Positions 12,540 to 24,500 of a stretch of 64,000 nucleotides of DNA are shown here, piece after piece. The position numbers and the translations under genes are program-made. Origin of the DNA: Campylorhamphus procurvoides (lineage: Eukaryota; Chordata; Aves; Passeriformes; Dendrocolaptidae); contig WBMV01006675.1 in NCBI GenBank assembly GCA_013396655.1, forward strand, positions 197,031-261,030, given 5' to 3'. The notes below the pieces were generated by a model. It made no database searches. It was not told the DNA's origin and worked only from the letters and a program-made list of their open reading frames with translations. Within the stretch, counting starts at the first letter, position 1, and each line of letters begins with the position of its first letter.

Positions 12540-12800
12540 CTGATAAGCCTGCGGAGCAGCTGGTTCCTTGCACAGCACTGATGATGATTACCCGACAGGC
12601 AATGGCCCTGAGTCTTGACTTCTCTAGGTTCATCTTTCTATATACTATTACCCAGTAATAATTACTTACATAACCAGCAAAAATTGGCTAATGCATGAAA
12701 ACAGGTCACCACCAGTGGCAGAATGCATTTTTTCATTGCACAAAATGAGCCAAAAATGCACCACTTCCAAGTCGTGGTCAGGAGCATGTGCCAGTTTCTC
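12540..12800. other. Block of higher complexity, possible conserved non-coding element
   Basis: Just downstream of the exon candidate the sequence becomes less AT-biased. It carries E-box-like GCAGCTGG near 12557, homeodomain-like TAATAATTACTTA at about 12655-12667, and several ATGCA/TGCAT words. There is no coding frame and no known repeat. The texture resembles conserved regulatory DNA, but conservation cannot be judged from one sequence. Confidence 0.18.
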
Positions 12801-13140
12801 TAACATTGTATATAATGTTGTAGCTGTGTAGTGTGGAAGTTCAGGCTGAGGTCTGGTGTCTCAACTGCTGCGAGTGGGCAGATCTCCACTGGAACTGGTG
12901 GAGCTTTGATAATTGACAGCAGCTGGCACTCAGCTATGAGGACTCAAGTGTTCTAGTTTGTATGTCTCTAACTAGTAATATTTATAGTATGTGCATTTCC
13001 ATTATGTTCACTAATATAATTTGTATTTCCCTGATGTGCAGTTCTTTGGGGCAGACCATATTCTTATGTCTTAAACCCAAATTTGTTCATCCTCTTTTTA
13101 TTTTCCCAGAAATTACAGTGTCACTTGTTTCGGTTTTGGG

Positions 13141-13236
13141 GTTTTTTTGTTGTTTGTTTTTTTTCTTTCTTTCTTTTCCCCCCCCCACCCCCCCNNNNNN
13201 NNNNNNNNNNNNNTTTTTTTTTTTTTTTTTTTTTTT
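13141..13236. repeat. Pyrimidine tract (T, then C) interrupted by an assembly gap
   Basis: T-rich sequence passes into a C-rich run (13178-13194, one A), then 19 N, then 23 consecutive T (13214-13236). The strand is essentially all pyrimidine on both sides of the gap. The gap is probably an unreadable homopolymer. Open frames that cross it (12962-13348 plus, 13087-13551 minus) are artefacts. Confidence 0.92.
13195..13213. other. Assembly gap, 19 N
   Basis: Nineteen unresolved bases lie between a C-rich run and a poly-T run. The true length is unknown. Confidence 0.99.
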
Positions 13237-14009
13237 GTGCCTGGAATGGAATGGCAGTATGTTTATGTTGTATAGCCTTTGCTCAGAGATCTGTTTCACT
13301 GTAATGCTTTCAGCTTGCTGTTTGTGTGGTCTGAGTTCAGAGAGATGATTTGCTTCTGTTTCCCACAAGGCTGAGGACAAGCTGAAGATGTTATGGAAAA
13401 TGTCACAGGAAGCAACACACTGAGACAGGGAAAGAACATGTAAATATTGTGAGTAATTGTGCTGGGGGTACAGCAATAGCTCTGGCTTGGCTGGAAAACA
13501 AACTTGGCCAGGGAAGCTCAACAGAAGACAACTGAAACACATTACACTCATGTTTATATTCAGTGTAAACTCCTGCCCCTAGGTGAGAAAAAGAGTGTAT
13601 TTGAAGCTCAGCACAAACAGATTTATTGAAGGAACTAGAATCAATGGGTAAATTTATACTAAGCAGAGACTGGTCTAGGCCCACTATCTACTATTATAAT
13701 ATAAGATTGGCTCTAGTATGCTTTTTGCTTGCATCAGATCATCATTAGGCTTCCAGAAAACTGCAAGGTAAAGTCCAGACCAGGCTGGGAGTTGCACCTT
13801 GCCTGATGCATTTCAGTTATTTCTCTGTTTGGCATTGTACCCATACTGGACATGGGCTTGAATATACTGGGGAAAACAAACAAACAAGTAAACAAAAGCC
13901 CAACCAAAAAATGGCTGCAGGTAATTAGTACTGATATTATAATAGAGTGAAACAGCAGGTCTGTATTGTGCAGGGAGAAAAATGGTTCATTTACAGATAG
14001 AAATTCTTG
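13237..14009. other. Unique non-coding DNA with (AAAC)n patch
   Basis: No gene or repeat family is recognised. A short A/C-rich patch with AAAC units lies at about 13872-13908. Minus-strand frames of 93 and 117 codons here (13403-13684, 13734-14087) lack any recognisable motif. Confidence 0.55.
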
Positions 14010-14125
14010 TTGAAAGAGAGTTCTGGAGGTCATCAAGTCCAGCTTCCCAGTCAAAGGAGGATTGCAGCCATCACTACATGGGGTCATCTGGGGCTTTTCC
14101 CCTCTTGAAAACCTTCAAGCATGGT
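14010..14125 (-). mobile_element. Old CR1 relic, minus strand
   Basis: The stretch around TCTGGAGGTCATCAAGTCCA, followed by AGGATTG, GGGGTCATCTGGGGC and CTTGAAAACCTTCAAG, follows the complement of the CR1 3' UTR ('ggaggtcatctagtccaac...'). It is short and diverged, with eroded ends. Alternatives are another old LINE 3' UTR sharing this wording. Confidence 0.55.
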
Positions 14126-14999
14126 GAGAGTTAGGGGAAGGAGGAAGGGATGTTTGCCACTGGATCACCTGTAAAATTTATAGCAAGGTATCCTGGCCCT
14201 ATGGGATTCCACAATGGTATGGCCACTTCCTGCTGGGACAAATTTAGGGAATTAAAGCTAACCTACATAAAATCTGGGGCAGAAGACAGAATATTTGGCA
14301 TCACTGATGTAATCACTCCAGCCAGGAAATGCAATGAAAAATGTTTCTACATAAGAATTAATTCCAGCTTGCTGAAGACTCTTAGTCTTGTGTTGACCTT
14401 TATGGTGTTTTGACTGCAAGTAAGTAGGATAACACAGCTTTCATACCTACTGCATCAGTCTGATGCATAGCTTAGGAGGGAGCCCTGAGAGTATGCTTTC
14501 ATTTCACTGCATTATTAGAACAAAAGTCCTGCTATTTGAATTGCAATAAAAAGCAGTCCTGGCTGCAAGCTGATATATATTGGTAGGAGAGCCCTTCAGA
14601 GAACACATAACTAGGATGTGAATACCCTTGACAGCCCCCAGCTCTGTGCAGTTCCACACTGAACTGAGGCTTCATCTCAGCAATATCTTAGCTAGACAAG
14701 TTACCTTGAACTTTGACATTAGCCTCAGCTCTGGGAACATGAAGAGATATTCTGTTTTCCTTTCTCTCTCTTCAGCATCTGTGGAGATGATGCATTTCTT
14801 TTGAAATGAGATGATAAATTCTATTTCCTTCACCTGATGCATCTTTCTATGTGCATATTAATGCAAAGTATTTAGGTTGGCTATTCATGGAATATCTGTG
14901 ACTTTTGAGTCTCTACAGTCATGTGGATTTTGTGGGACTCAAACAAGAAAGAAACGAAATGGGGACAGACAGATGGGCTTTTGGAATGACCAGGTAAAG

Positions 15000-15290
15000 G
15001 AAGAGATGGAGAAACTAAAGGAACTTTGGGTTTTCAGTCTGTCAAATGTATGGAGAAGGGATATGATTGTTCGCTGTAAATGTATCTGGGAAGTAACTAC
15101 CAGGAAAGGAAAAATTCAAGCAAGAGAGTTAGCATGAGGAAAAATGGTTACAAAGTAAACATTGATAATGGACATGAGAAAATGGTTACAAACTGAACTT
15201 CCACAATTATGGATTGGCAATAGAATAGTGAGATTCTCCATTTCCTAGGAGGGGCCCTAGAGGAAAGAAAACAAATACCTTTGAATGATG
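15000..15290 (+). mobile_element. Ancient CR1-type relic, plus strand
   Basis: The text 'GAAACTAAAGGAACTTTGGG', 'GGGATATGATTG', 'AAATGTATCTGGGAAG', 'CAGGAAAGGAAAAATTCAAG' and 'ATGGTTACAAA' follows, in order, the ORF2 end and 3' UTR of older CR1 copies (sense orientation). Every landmark carries several substitutions and the tail is not recognisable past about 15290. It is dead sequence, older than the other copies in the window. Confidence 0.6.
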
Positions 15291-18200
15291 TGTGAATGAT
15301 AATAGTCTTGATAAAAAGCCACACAGAGATAGGGAGATATGCTAAACAGGAAAAAATGTCATCTATAAAGAGGCAGTGTACACAAGGAGAATTTTAGCTT
15401 TTTCCAATTCTGCTTGACCTAGGGTTTAAAAAAGAAGCATAACCACTCAGTGAGTACCTACTGAGTTGTGAAATTGTCCACACACCTCCCTGCTCTCAGA
15501 TGGGTAGCTGCAGACAACTTAAACATGAGTGATTGCTTCAGTGAATATTCTGAAAGCAATAAAAAATGTGTGTAGTTTTTCTCTAGACTTCAGGTGCTGA
15601 AGCTTTGCCAATAGCTGAACTTTTAAACTTTAATATCTGTAAGAAAATTTCCTTTAAATGGATGCCAAAGTGTTATTGGTCCTTATTAGACAATAGTTTT
15701 GTTTGTTATTTAGTAAATAGCAAATTTTTAATACTGGATGTAACCTGGATAGATTAATTGTATACTCAGACATATGTATACAGTTAGGAAACATCCTGAA
15801 CTCGTCTTGTGTTCAGTGCTGGAACTTCTTTACAAATGGGCTTGGCTGCAAACATAAGAGAAGATTGGGGGGTTTTAACTTAGTAAACAGATCTAAGATT
15901 AAATATATATGTTCTATGCTGAAAGGCAGTAGTCTTGTTCTAAGAGAACTTTAAGTTATGGAAATGTGTAGTTTTAAATGTGGTCTTAAATGCCTCAGCT
16001 CAAACTTCCCAACATTATTGATTCTGACCCTAATTGATTTCTGTGGCCTAAAGTGTCTTTTATTATTCTTTGAGAGTATTTAGGAAATCTTCATTATGGC
16101 AGTGGGACCTCTATAGGTACTGAATTACTGCTGTAATTTCTTTTTTTTAATTATTCTGCATCTATAGGTGGATAGATCTAGAACAGAACAATACAGAAAT
16201 TGTCAAAATGACTGAGTAGTGGGAGCATAAAAAGGTGTAAATGAAAATTGATGTCCATACATCTTACTAAAAATGATAGCTATACTAAGGGCATATACTT
16301 TCCTTAGGTGAACAGTTTGAAGAACAAGTCTTAAGCTATAAAGCTAAAAAAAATAAAAATAAAAAAATGGAACTTCAAGGGGCCTTAATAAGGTTGACAG
16401 TGATTTATTGTGACAGACTAAAAAAAATCAGGAAAACCCTTGTGTAAAAGAAAAAAAAATCATAAATAAATTGTTACAAGATGGATGTCAAGGAGAAAGA
16501 GGCACAAGGTAGGTAAGAGGAAGAAGGCAGCAGAGGAGTAAATATATTACCTCAGCTAATGTATTACCTCATTTTATGAGCTGCTAATTCACTAGAAAGT
16601 TGGACAAAGTGAAATGGTCTCAATATATAAAAGAATTCCACTAGGCAGTATGAGTGCTTTATTCAAACTATTTACCATGAAAATCAGCACAAACATGCAT
16701 GCAACTTTATGTAGGGAGTGATGTTGACTAGTAGTGCTTCTGTGTGTTTATGCATACAGTGCAAAGCCTTCTTTAGATTAACAGAATGAGAGTTTGACCA
16801 TTTGTCACCAGTAGCAACAGTCAAATATAATAAGTGCAAGATTCTGTGATTTTTCAAATGTTTTTGAAATATACGGTTCAATCTAAAGAAATGTGTTATC
16901 TGTAATGCATAAGTAACTCAGAACCTAGCACTTCCATCTGTCATAATTTTAACTGGTATGAATTTTGCTTGCATGCTTTTTGGTGTTTTTCTTGACATCT
17001 TTGAATCAACACTAGATGCTTTCCAGGACCAAATTTTAGGTAAGTTCATTAATTGATAGGGCTGAATACAAACATAATATTGGGACATTATGTGACCTGT
17101 GAACATTCACAGGACTATAGAACAAAATGATTCAGATAGCATCTAGTCATAAAGACGTGGAAACATAAGATTTTTTTTTAAACACTGAATTGATTAATTT
17201 ATTCTGTTGAAATCTGACCACATTAAACATTGCTGCTCAAAACAAAACAAAAAAAAAGACTCTTCCCCCCAGCATTCTAATCCAGATGAAAAGCCATAAT
17301 ACTGCAGTTGTATAACATTAAAAGAAGTAGAATTTCTTCTCAATGCACTCCTTTAGTCAACTGTTTTCCTGGTTTATGTCAGTGGATTTGTCACTGCAAG
17401 AATCAACCTTTTGCTTTCCATCTTGAAATAATATTTTTTTTCGATGATTCAGGAAGTCCTGTATTTAAGAGTTTCTAGGATGGCAATCTTTGAGTTTTGG
17501 ATCAGGTGCAGTTGTGGTTTTCCCTCAGGACAGTCCTACATACTGGAAAAGAGAATTGTCCTTGAAAGACCTGGTAGGTGACTCTGGATGAACAAAGTTC
17601 ACGTGTTGCACCAGGACCTCCTCAGATGACACAACTTTATAAAGATCTAAATGGCAAAACATCTCTAAGAAGCCTTCATAGTTGGTTTCTACTTTTTTTG
17701 TTCAACAATGGCCTTCCAGAGAATTAATGAGGAACACTGGAAGCAACAGTTTCACTTAGCTTAGAAACTGCATTGCTGTTAAAATGTTGTTTGTTCTTTC
17801 ATTATTCAGTTTATAATCACATTAATAACAGAAAAAAATAAAACAAATGAAAAATGGAGCCATTATCTTTCATTTACTATGAAAGTATAGACAAGAAGGA
17901 ACTGTCTAACAGTTTCTCTCTGCTCTGTAAGAGAGCCCAAATGAATGTATAAGATAATGATTTTGCACGCTATCAAAATATTCAGACACTAAATGTTTAC
18001 AAGAGTGCAAAATTAATATCAAATCTGAAGAACAGTTAGAACAGTTTGTTAGAAAAGTAGACTAAAAGAGAATTAAAGATACTGGTTGGTAAATGATGAA
18101 TTTATAAAGTAAAATATATAAATAAAAATACCTGATCCTCACCAGCAGTAACCCCACAGTTTGAGAGCTTCATATTTGGAATAGCAATATGAAAAACATA

Positions 18201-20104
18201 TTTCATATAATAAAATTGTTCCATAGTACTGAATATATATGAGCTTAATAATCAGTGTAGGTCAAAAAAGTGCTTTCTTCAGAGTTTTCAATATTTAATA
18301 GTAAACAGCAACGAAAATGATTATGTCACTCCAAAAATGTTATAATGCACCTATATTTTTAGTACTGTAGATCCAGGGAGTTTAGCCTATTTTGGAAAGG
18401 GCATTGTATGCCTTAGGATTATTTTAAATGGAAATGAAAAAAACAGAGCAGAAATTGAATTCTGTAAAATAAATAATAATGCAGATAAGATCAACAAGGA
18501 ATGACTTCATCTCACAGCACAAAACCTGGGTGTACCAAATGTATTATCCAGATATTGAACTTAAAAAGCAAAAGTACAGCAATTTTGCCCACAGGAAGTG
18601 GGCAAAATTACACTTGAAAATTCAATTACATTAAAAAAATATGAAATACATTTAAATATGAAGAATTAATTATATATAGTTTTAAGTCAAAGATAGACAT
18701 CAGGAATGAGTGAACTGTGTGGCCTTGGGGACTCCACTGACTAGAAAGTAATCCTATGTATGTGCCTGAAATTAATAAGGGGATTCTTGGTGTCCCGATA
18801 CCTGCCTTTGACACTCCCTGAGCTGTAGTTTGGTAGACAAGTGTATTGGAAGGGAAAAATTGTGTGTTTGCCCAGCTCTTGTATTGTTTTTCCAAGCTCC
18901 TACTACAGGACACTCCCAGAGACAGGATATCAAGCTACCCACAGTTTCTACTGACATAAGCCAGTGTGTCCTTTATTCTATTCTTCAGGTTACAGGGAAC
19001 AGGTGATTGCATCTCTGACCAGGCTTTTCATGCCAGTAGTTGTGAAAATTTTAACACTATAATTTTTAACAGTCAGTTTCTCAGTATTGTCATTGGTTTC
19101 ATCTAGGTTTAACTGTGTTTATCTAGTTTAAACTAGATTTTGGATATCCTTAAGTGAAGAGAAAACTACTGACTTTCTAACATCACTTACAGAATACTTG
19201 GAAATTTTAAAAATATTCTATTAGGATAGACATCAATGGCAATTGTATTGAAAATCAAAATCTGCAATCCTTAAATTCTAATGCATGCCAATTCTCTTTA
19301 TTCATCTTTACATTTGTCTTGAATGCTTCACTGTAGTATCCTTTTCATGACAATTCTTCATCTGTAGAATTGAATTGATCTATTTTTTTGTTGGATTTTA
19401 TACTGGAGTTATGGAAAAGGGGTGGGTGCAAACTTCAGAGAGATGCACTTGCTAGAAATTAACCATGCTGTGACCTACCAAAATTTGTTCAATAATAGTG
19501 TAAAAAACTTCAGATAAATCAGATGCAACACATATCACTGTCATATGGAATCACACTGAATAATCAGAAAAAAAAATGCAGAATTTCTGTGAGAATAAGG
19601 TGTGATGCTGTTTGTCCTCTGAATACCTGATTTTACTGCCTTAACAGGATTTATGCCTTAGTACAAGTGAAGAGTAGAGTTTAAAGGTTTGGTGTATAAG
19701 GTGATTTCTTTGCTTGACCTGGTGAAAAATTTCTTCTTTCTAGATTTACATGGATACCTCTGTTTATTTCAATTACTGCAATGAACAGAGATTTACTGAA
19801 AACAGAGACTGCAGCTTTGTTCATATTATCTGAAATTAATTACTTAATAAAACTACTGTTTCATTGTTATACAAAAAAAGTTTCTTTATATACCCACGCT
19901 TTCATCAATATACACTTTTCTGAAATATTAAGATTTACTGCAGAGCTTTTGATTTCAGGTCAATACTTTCAAATTATGGTAAACCATCCACTGAACAGAA
20001 AACCCAGTGCAGTGATCTGTGACATCTGTTAGAATCATTAGACCTCACCTAATTCATTGTAACAGCTCCTTTACTTTGGAGATGTAAAACTGGTGTGCAA
20101 CTCT
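15291..20104. other. Unique AT-rich non-coding DNA
   Basis: No gene, RNA or repeat family is recognised in about 4.8 kb. Short A-rich patches occur near 16346-16366 and 16448-16460. Open frames do not exceed 95 codons (18626-18913, minus) and show no motifs. I infer intergenic or intronic DNA. Confidence 0.6.
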
Positions 20105-21585
20105 GTGCAAAACTGATTCAGGACCTGGAAGAATGAGGGAGAAGATCATGGTGAGTGCTATTGAAAGACTTTTAAAGAACAATGCAATCATCCTGCAGAG
20201 TCAATGTGAGTTCACAAAGGGAAGGTCCTGTTTAACTAATTTGATTCTTCTACAATATTGTCACTGCTGTAGTGGATGCTGGATGTAGTTTTTCTTGACT
20301 TTAATAAGGTTCTGACTTCGGAACTGATCCTCAGCACCTTTTCAGACAAGTTGTCCATCTGTGAGATGAGTGGGTGAAGGGTGTTTTGGGCTATCAGAAA
20401 GAACTTTTTCATGGACAGGTTTGTTAAACATTGGGATGGGCTGCCCAGGGAGATGGTGGAATCACCACCTCTGCAGATATTCGAGAAACAACTGGATATG
20501 GCACTTAGTGCCATGGTCTAGTTGACAAGATGGTGATCAGTCAAATATTGTCTTGATCTCAGAGGTCTTTTCTAACCAAGATATTCCTGTGATTCTGTGA
20601 AGAAGGGCTGTAATGAATGGTGTTACATCTGACTGGTGACCAGTCACTAGTGGCATTCCTCAAGGCTCAGTTCTAGGGCCAATTCTATTCAAAATATTTA
20701 TCAATGATCTGGATGCAGGAGCTAAATGTACAATTACCATTTTTGCTGATGATACCAAACTGCAAGATGCTGCTGACTCTTGAGAGACAAGAGGCCTGGC
20801 AGAGGGATCTATGTATGTTGAAGCACTGAGCAGTCATCAACAGCATAAAACTAAAGACAAACAAATGCTGAATTTTGTACCTGGGTCAGATTAACACCTG
20901 ACACAAATCTAAACTGGAAGAGCAGTGACCAGAGCCCAGCTGTGCAGAAAGGGGTCTGGGGGTGCTGTTAGACAGGAGGCTCAAGGATCAGTGTGCCCTG
21001 GTAGCCAAGAGGGCAGCCCATGCATCCCAGGACAAAAGATGTGATTATCCTGCTCTATTTAGCATTGGTGTGGCCTCACTTTGAGTACTGTGTGCAGTTC
21101 TGGGCCCTCCCGTTTAAAAGGGATGTGAAAGTCCTTGAATGCATCCAGAGAAGGATAACAAAGCTGGTGAAGAGGATGGAAGGCATGTCCTGTGAGGAAC
21201 GGCTGAGAACACTGGACTTGTTTGGTGTGGAGAAAAAGTGTCTGAGGGGCAACCTCACGACTCCCTACAGCTTCCTGTAGAGGCAGGTGCTGATCTCTTC
21301 TCCCTGGGACCCAGTGCCAGGATCCATGGGAAAGGCTCAGAGCTGTGTCCATCAGGGGAGGCTGGGGCTTGACATGGGGAACCTGTTCTTTACAAATAGG
21401 GTGATCAAGCCATAGAAAAGGCTTCCTGGAGAGGTGGTCAATGACCCATGCCTGTCATTGTTTAGGAGACATTTGGGCAACACCTGTAAGCCACGATTTA
21501 AGTTTTGGTCAGCCCTGAAGTGGTCAGGAAGTTGGACTCAGAGGTCCTTGCATGTCCCTGTCAACTCAATTCTTCTGTTCTAAGA
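20105..21585 (+). mobile_element. CR1 LINE, 5'-truncated, ORF2 remnant, plus strand
   Basis: This is the longest CR1 copy in the window, about 1.5 kb including a nested insert at 20391-20600. It covers the second half of the ORF2 reverse transcriptase and the 3' UTR. Visible in order are DVVFLDFNKVL (from 20282), a degraded form of the RT DFSKAFD block; FADDTKL (from 20742), the catalytic F-A-D-D box, intact; and a 21020-21280 segment with WPHFEYCVQFW and EERLRTLDLFGVEK, the usual CR1 ORF2 C-terminus. The DVVFLDF and FADD blocks are not in the same frame even after removing the insert, so the ORF is broken. The copy ends at about 21585 with an AATTCTTCTGTTCT tail, a decayed CR1 3' repeat. Confidence 0.95.
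20391..20600 (+). mobile_element. CR1 3'-end fragment nested in the older CR1
   Basis: About 210 bases interrupt the host CR1 between GGGTGAAGGGTGTTTTGGG and AAGGGCTGTAATGAATGG, which are adjacent in an uninterrupted CR1. The insert reads as a CR1 3' UTR of another subfamily: GAACTTTTTCATGGACAGG, GGGCTGCCCAGGGAGATGG, TGATCTCAGAGGTCTTTTC and the terminal TGTGATTCTGTGA. It is in the same orientation as its host. No clear target site duplication is visible, as is common for CR1. Confidence 0.88.
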
Positions 21586-24500
21586 TTACTCCTGTGCCTT
21601 AAAAATGTGAAATAAATGTGTATAAATCACTATATTTTCTTAATTAATAATAAACTGTGATGAATAAAATGGTATATGTGCTGCGTTGTTCAGATACCAA
21701 GAGAAGTGGATAGCTGACACACTGTAAGCAACACTGGCACAAGAAAATGATTTGTCAAAACTAGCAAAAACATTGAGAAGTTTAATTTAGGGTCTCAAGC
21801 ATACAATGTTTGTGAAGCACTTCATGGTTGTTTTTTAAACTAAAGATTCCCATGTATGATAAACTTGAATTTCCTTGAAGGTAATGAAAGTGGTAGCCCT
21901 TCTTCCTAATTGCAAACTACATGTAGTTTGTTTTTACATTATACATTGTGGTTGCAGGGCCACAAGTCTCAGGGATGACTCTATCACTGCAAAAAGTCAG
22001 TAGCTAAATATAACTCTTAGTAAGGCTGGCTTTTTATGGTTGCTTAATGTTTTTTTTCTCTATTATTTCACTTGTTACTAAATTTCTGTAAAATCTTGTA
22101 AGGCAGGTGAGGTTTTTGACAGTAGTTTGCCATTTAGACAATTGTCCTATGGAGTGAACTTTTGATTTAAAAACTGGTAAATGAGAACTTTGCTTTACTT
22201 GCTCTTTGTACATGCTGTGTAGTTTTGTGTAATATACGCAGACCAAGTGCAAAAGCTGAATCTTTGTTGTATGTTGTCATGTAGAGAACACTGCTATCTA
22301 ATCACACACTAAAAATGGTGGGAAAATTTTATCCGTCAGGGGCAAATATTGTTTATAAACAGAAAATATTATGTGAAATTAATTTAAACAGCATAATTTG
22401 CTATTTGTGCAGCTGGTCTGTAAAACAAACAAACAGAAAAACATTAAATGCTCTGTCTTGACTATATGCCAACTTTCCTACGTGCTGGCACCTAAAACAA
22501 TGGTAAAAGAAGACAAGGAAAATTACAGAATGGTTGCATATGTTCTGGTACTAAACAGGAATGTGGAATGAAAACAAGACCTTTCAAAACCTTTGGCTCA
22601 ATTGAAAAGAGTCTTATTACATACACTTGGGTTGTGGAAACTGTGGAATACCATCTACAGTTTAGGTAAGAAAGAAAAATAATTTTAAACTAGTTTCTTC
22701 TCTTCTGCATGACTGTCCTGACAATCAAATTAAAGGATCAGCTTCGTTGCATTGAAAAATATGCATGTGAAATTACTCAGACTTCGGCTAAAGGGACTGG
22801 GGCTGCATCCTGTAACATAAAGTTAAAATGTTCCTCTGCACAAAGGTCATGTTTTTCTATGTGAAATTCACAGTCACTTGCAATTATTAAGTTTTTGAAT
22901 TAGTATTAACCCCTATACTATTAAATGCAATAATATTTTATACCTCCTCCCCCCTAAAAAATTACTCATTTGTGGTTAGCCATTCCATTTTTCATTTGAT
23001 ATGATTTGATATGGGGATCTGAGAAAAAGGCTATGTTGTATGGTGATATATGCAACTGAATCCAGGTTGAATTGATAGCAGGAGAGACTTGGTTTGGCTC
23101 CATATTCTCCCATTATGGTTGTTTGTGTAGGTTCAGACCAGCAATTAGATGTCTTTCAAATGCATTTTGATTCAGTTAAATGTGTCTTAACTTATCACAT
23201 ACACTTTTGGCAATACTGTTTTGACTTTCCAGTACATATTTGACATGACTGCTGCTGTTGTCTCCATAGAGCACACTGTTTCTAAACGACTGATTTATGG
23301 CACCATTAAGGGTCATCTATTTCTAAGGCTTCATGATCAATCTGACAATCAGTTTGAGGTGTTTGGCTTTTCTGTCAAAGAGTTGAAAATGTATATTTAG
23401 CTTTTGCAGGTGTTTGGAGACTTGGAGTTGCAAACCAGACTATTTATTGTGATGACTGTGTAACTAATCGATTCTCTTGGTGGTGATGTAGCTGCAGCCG
23501 GGGGTATCCCCAGAATTTCAACATAGAAGTGCTGGGAACATGAACTAAGCAGCTGATAGTGGAATCAGTGAAATGAGTGAGTGCAAGGTTTTGTTCTCTC
23601 CAGGATGGAGAGATTGTACAGCATTTGTGCATACTCTCTTTGGTATAAATGGAAATTTCATTAGTCAGAATACTGACATTTTTTTCTTTTGTTTTGGAGT
23701 AAAACATCACAGTAGTACAGAGGTTCTAGCACAAAAGTTAACACATCTCTTAGGACTGTAATACAGATCGTAATTTGAGGTTGAAGAGGTTCCTGGACTC
23801 TGTGTGAGACCACAAAAATAATGTAACATTTTCTTCATCCAAGTAATATTTAAAGACTTAGACTATAAATTGAACAGAACAGAAATGTCTTTGCTTGTTT
23901 TTTCTTGCCTGTACAACTATTCATGATAATATTTTAAGAGCAAAGGAAAACACAAATAGAGTGGCCTATATTATTTATTTATGAAGGAGTTAAAATCTTT
24001 GGGAGAGTTTGCTTTGCGATATCATAGCCGCCAAGATGTCAGACAGAATTTGTTTCCAGATGACTATACTACATGGTTAATGAATAACTCACGAATGAGG
24101 GAATTGAATAAGAACCCACATCTTTCTTAATGCAGTCTGTTTTTAAAGAGGGAGAGGAAACTGTGTTGGGTTGTGGCTTTCTGATGCTTCGTGAAAGTTG
24201 AGACATATGCTTTAATGAAAGGTTTCTTTTGGCATTTTTGGTTTGGATAACTTTTGTTTGAGACTGCTACTATGTTAAGATTTAAATTGCTCTCCACTAA
24301 ATATTTATTCCTTCCAAATTTTAGTCCTTGGTTTCCAAAAGCCATATTAGAAATTGGTTGATAAGATAAATCTTTATGTTTCATGGAAAAAGCTGATCTA
24401 GTTTGTTGGGTCATCTCATCTATGCTCTTTCCAAATTCTGTTTGATACATGTCCTGCATTTGCTTACAATTGATCAAAATCACAGTACTGAAGAAGCACT

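Noticed and set aside
12962..13551. Frames of 128 and 154 codons on opposite strands
   Set aside because: Both cross the N gap and translate homopolymer T or A runs as F or K strings.
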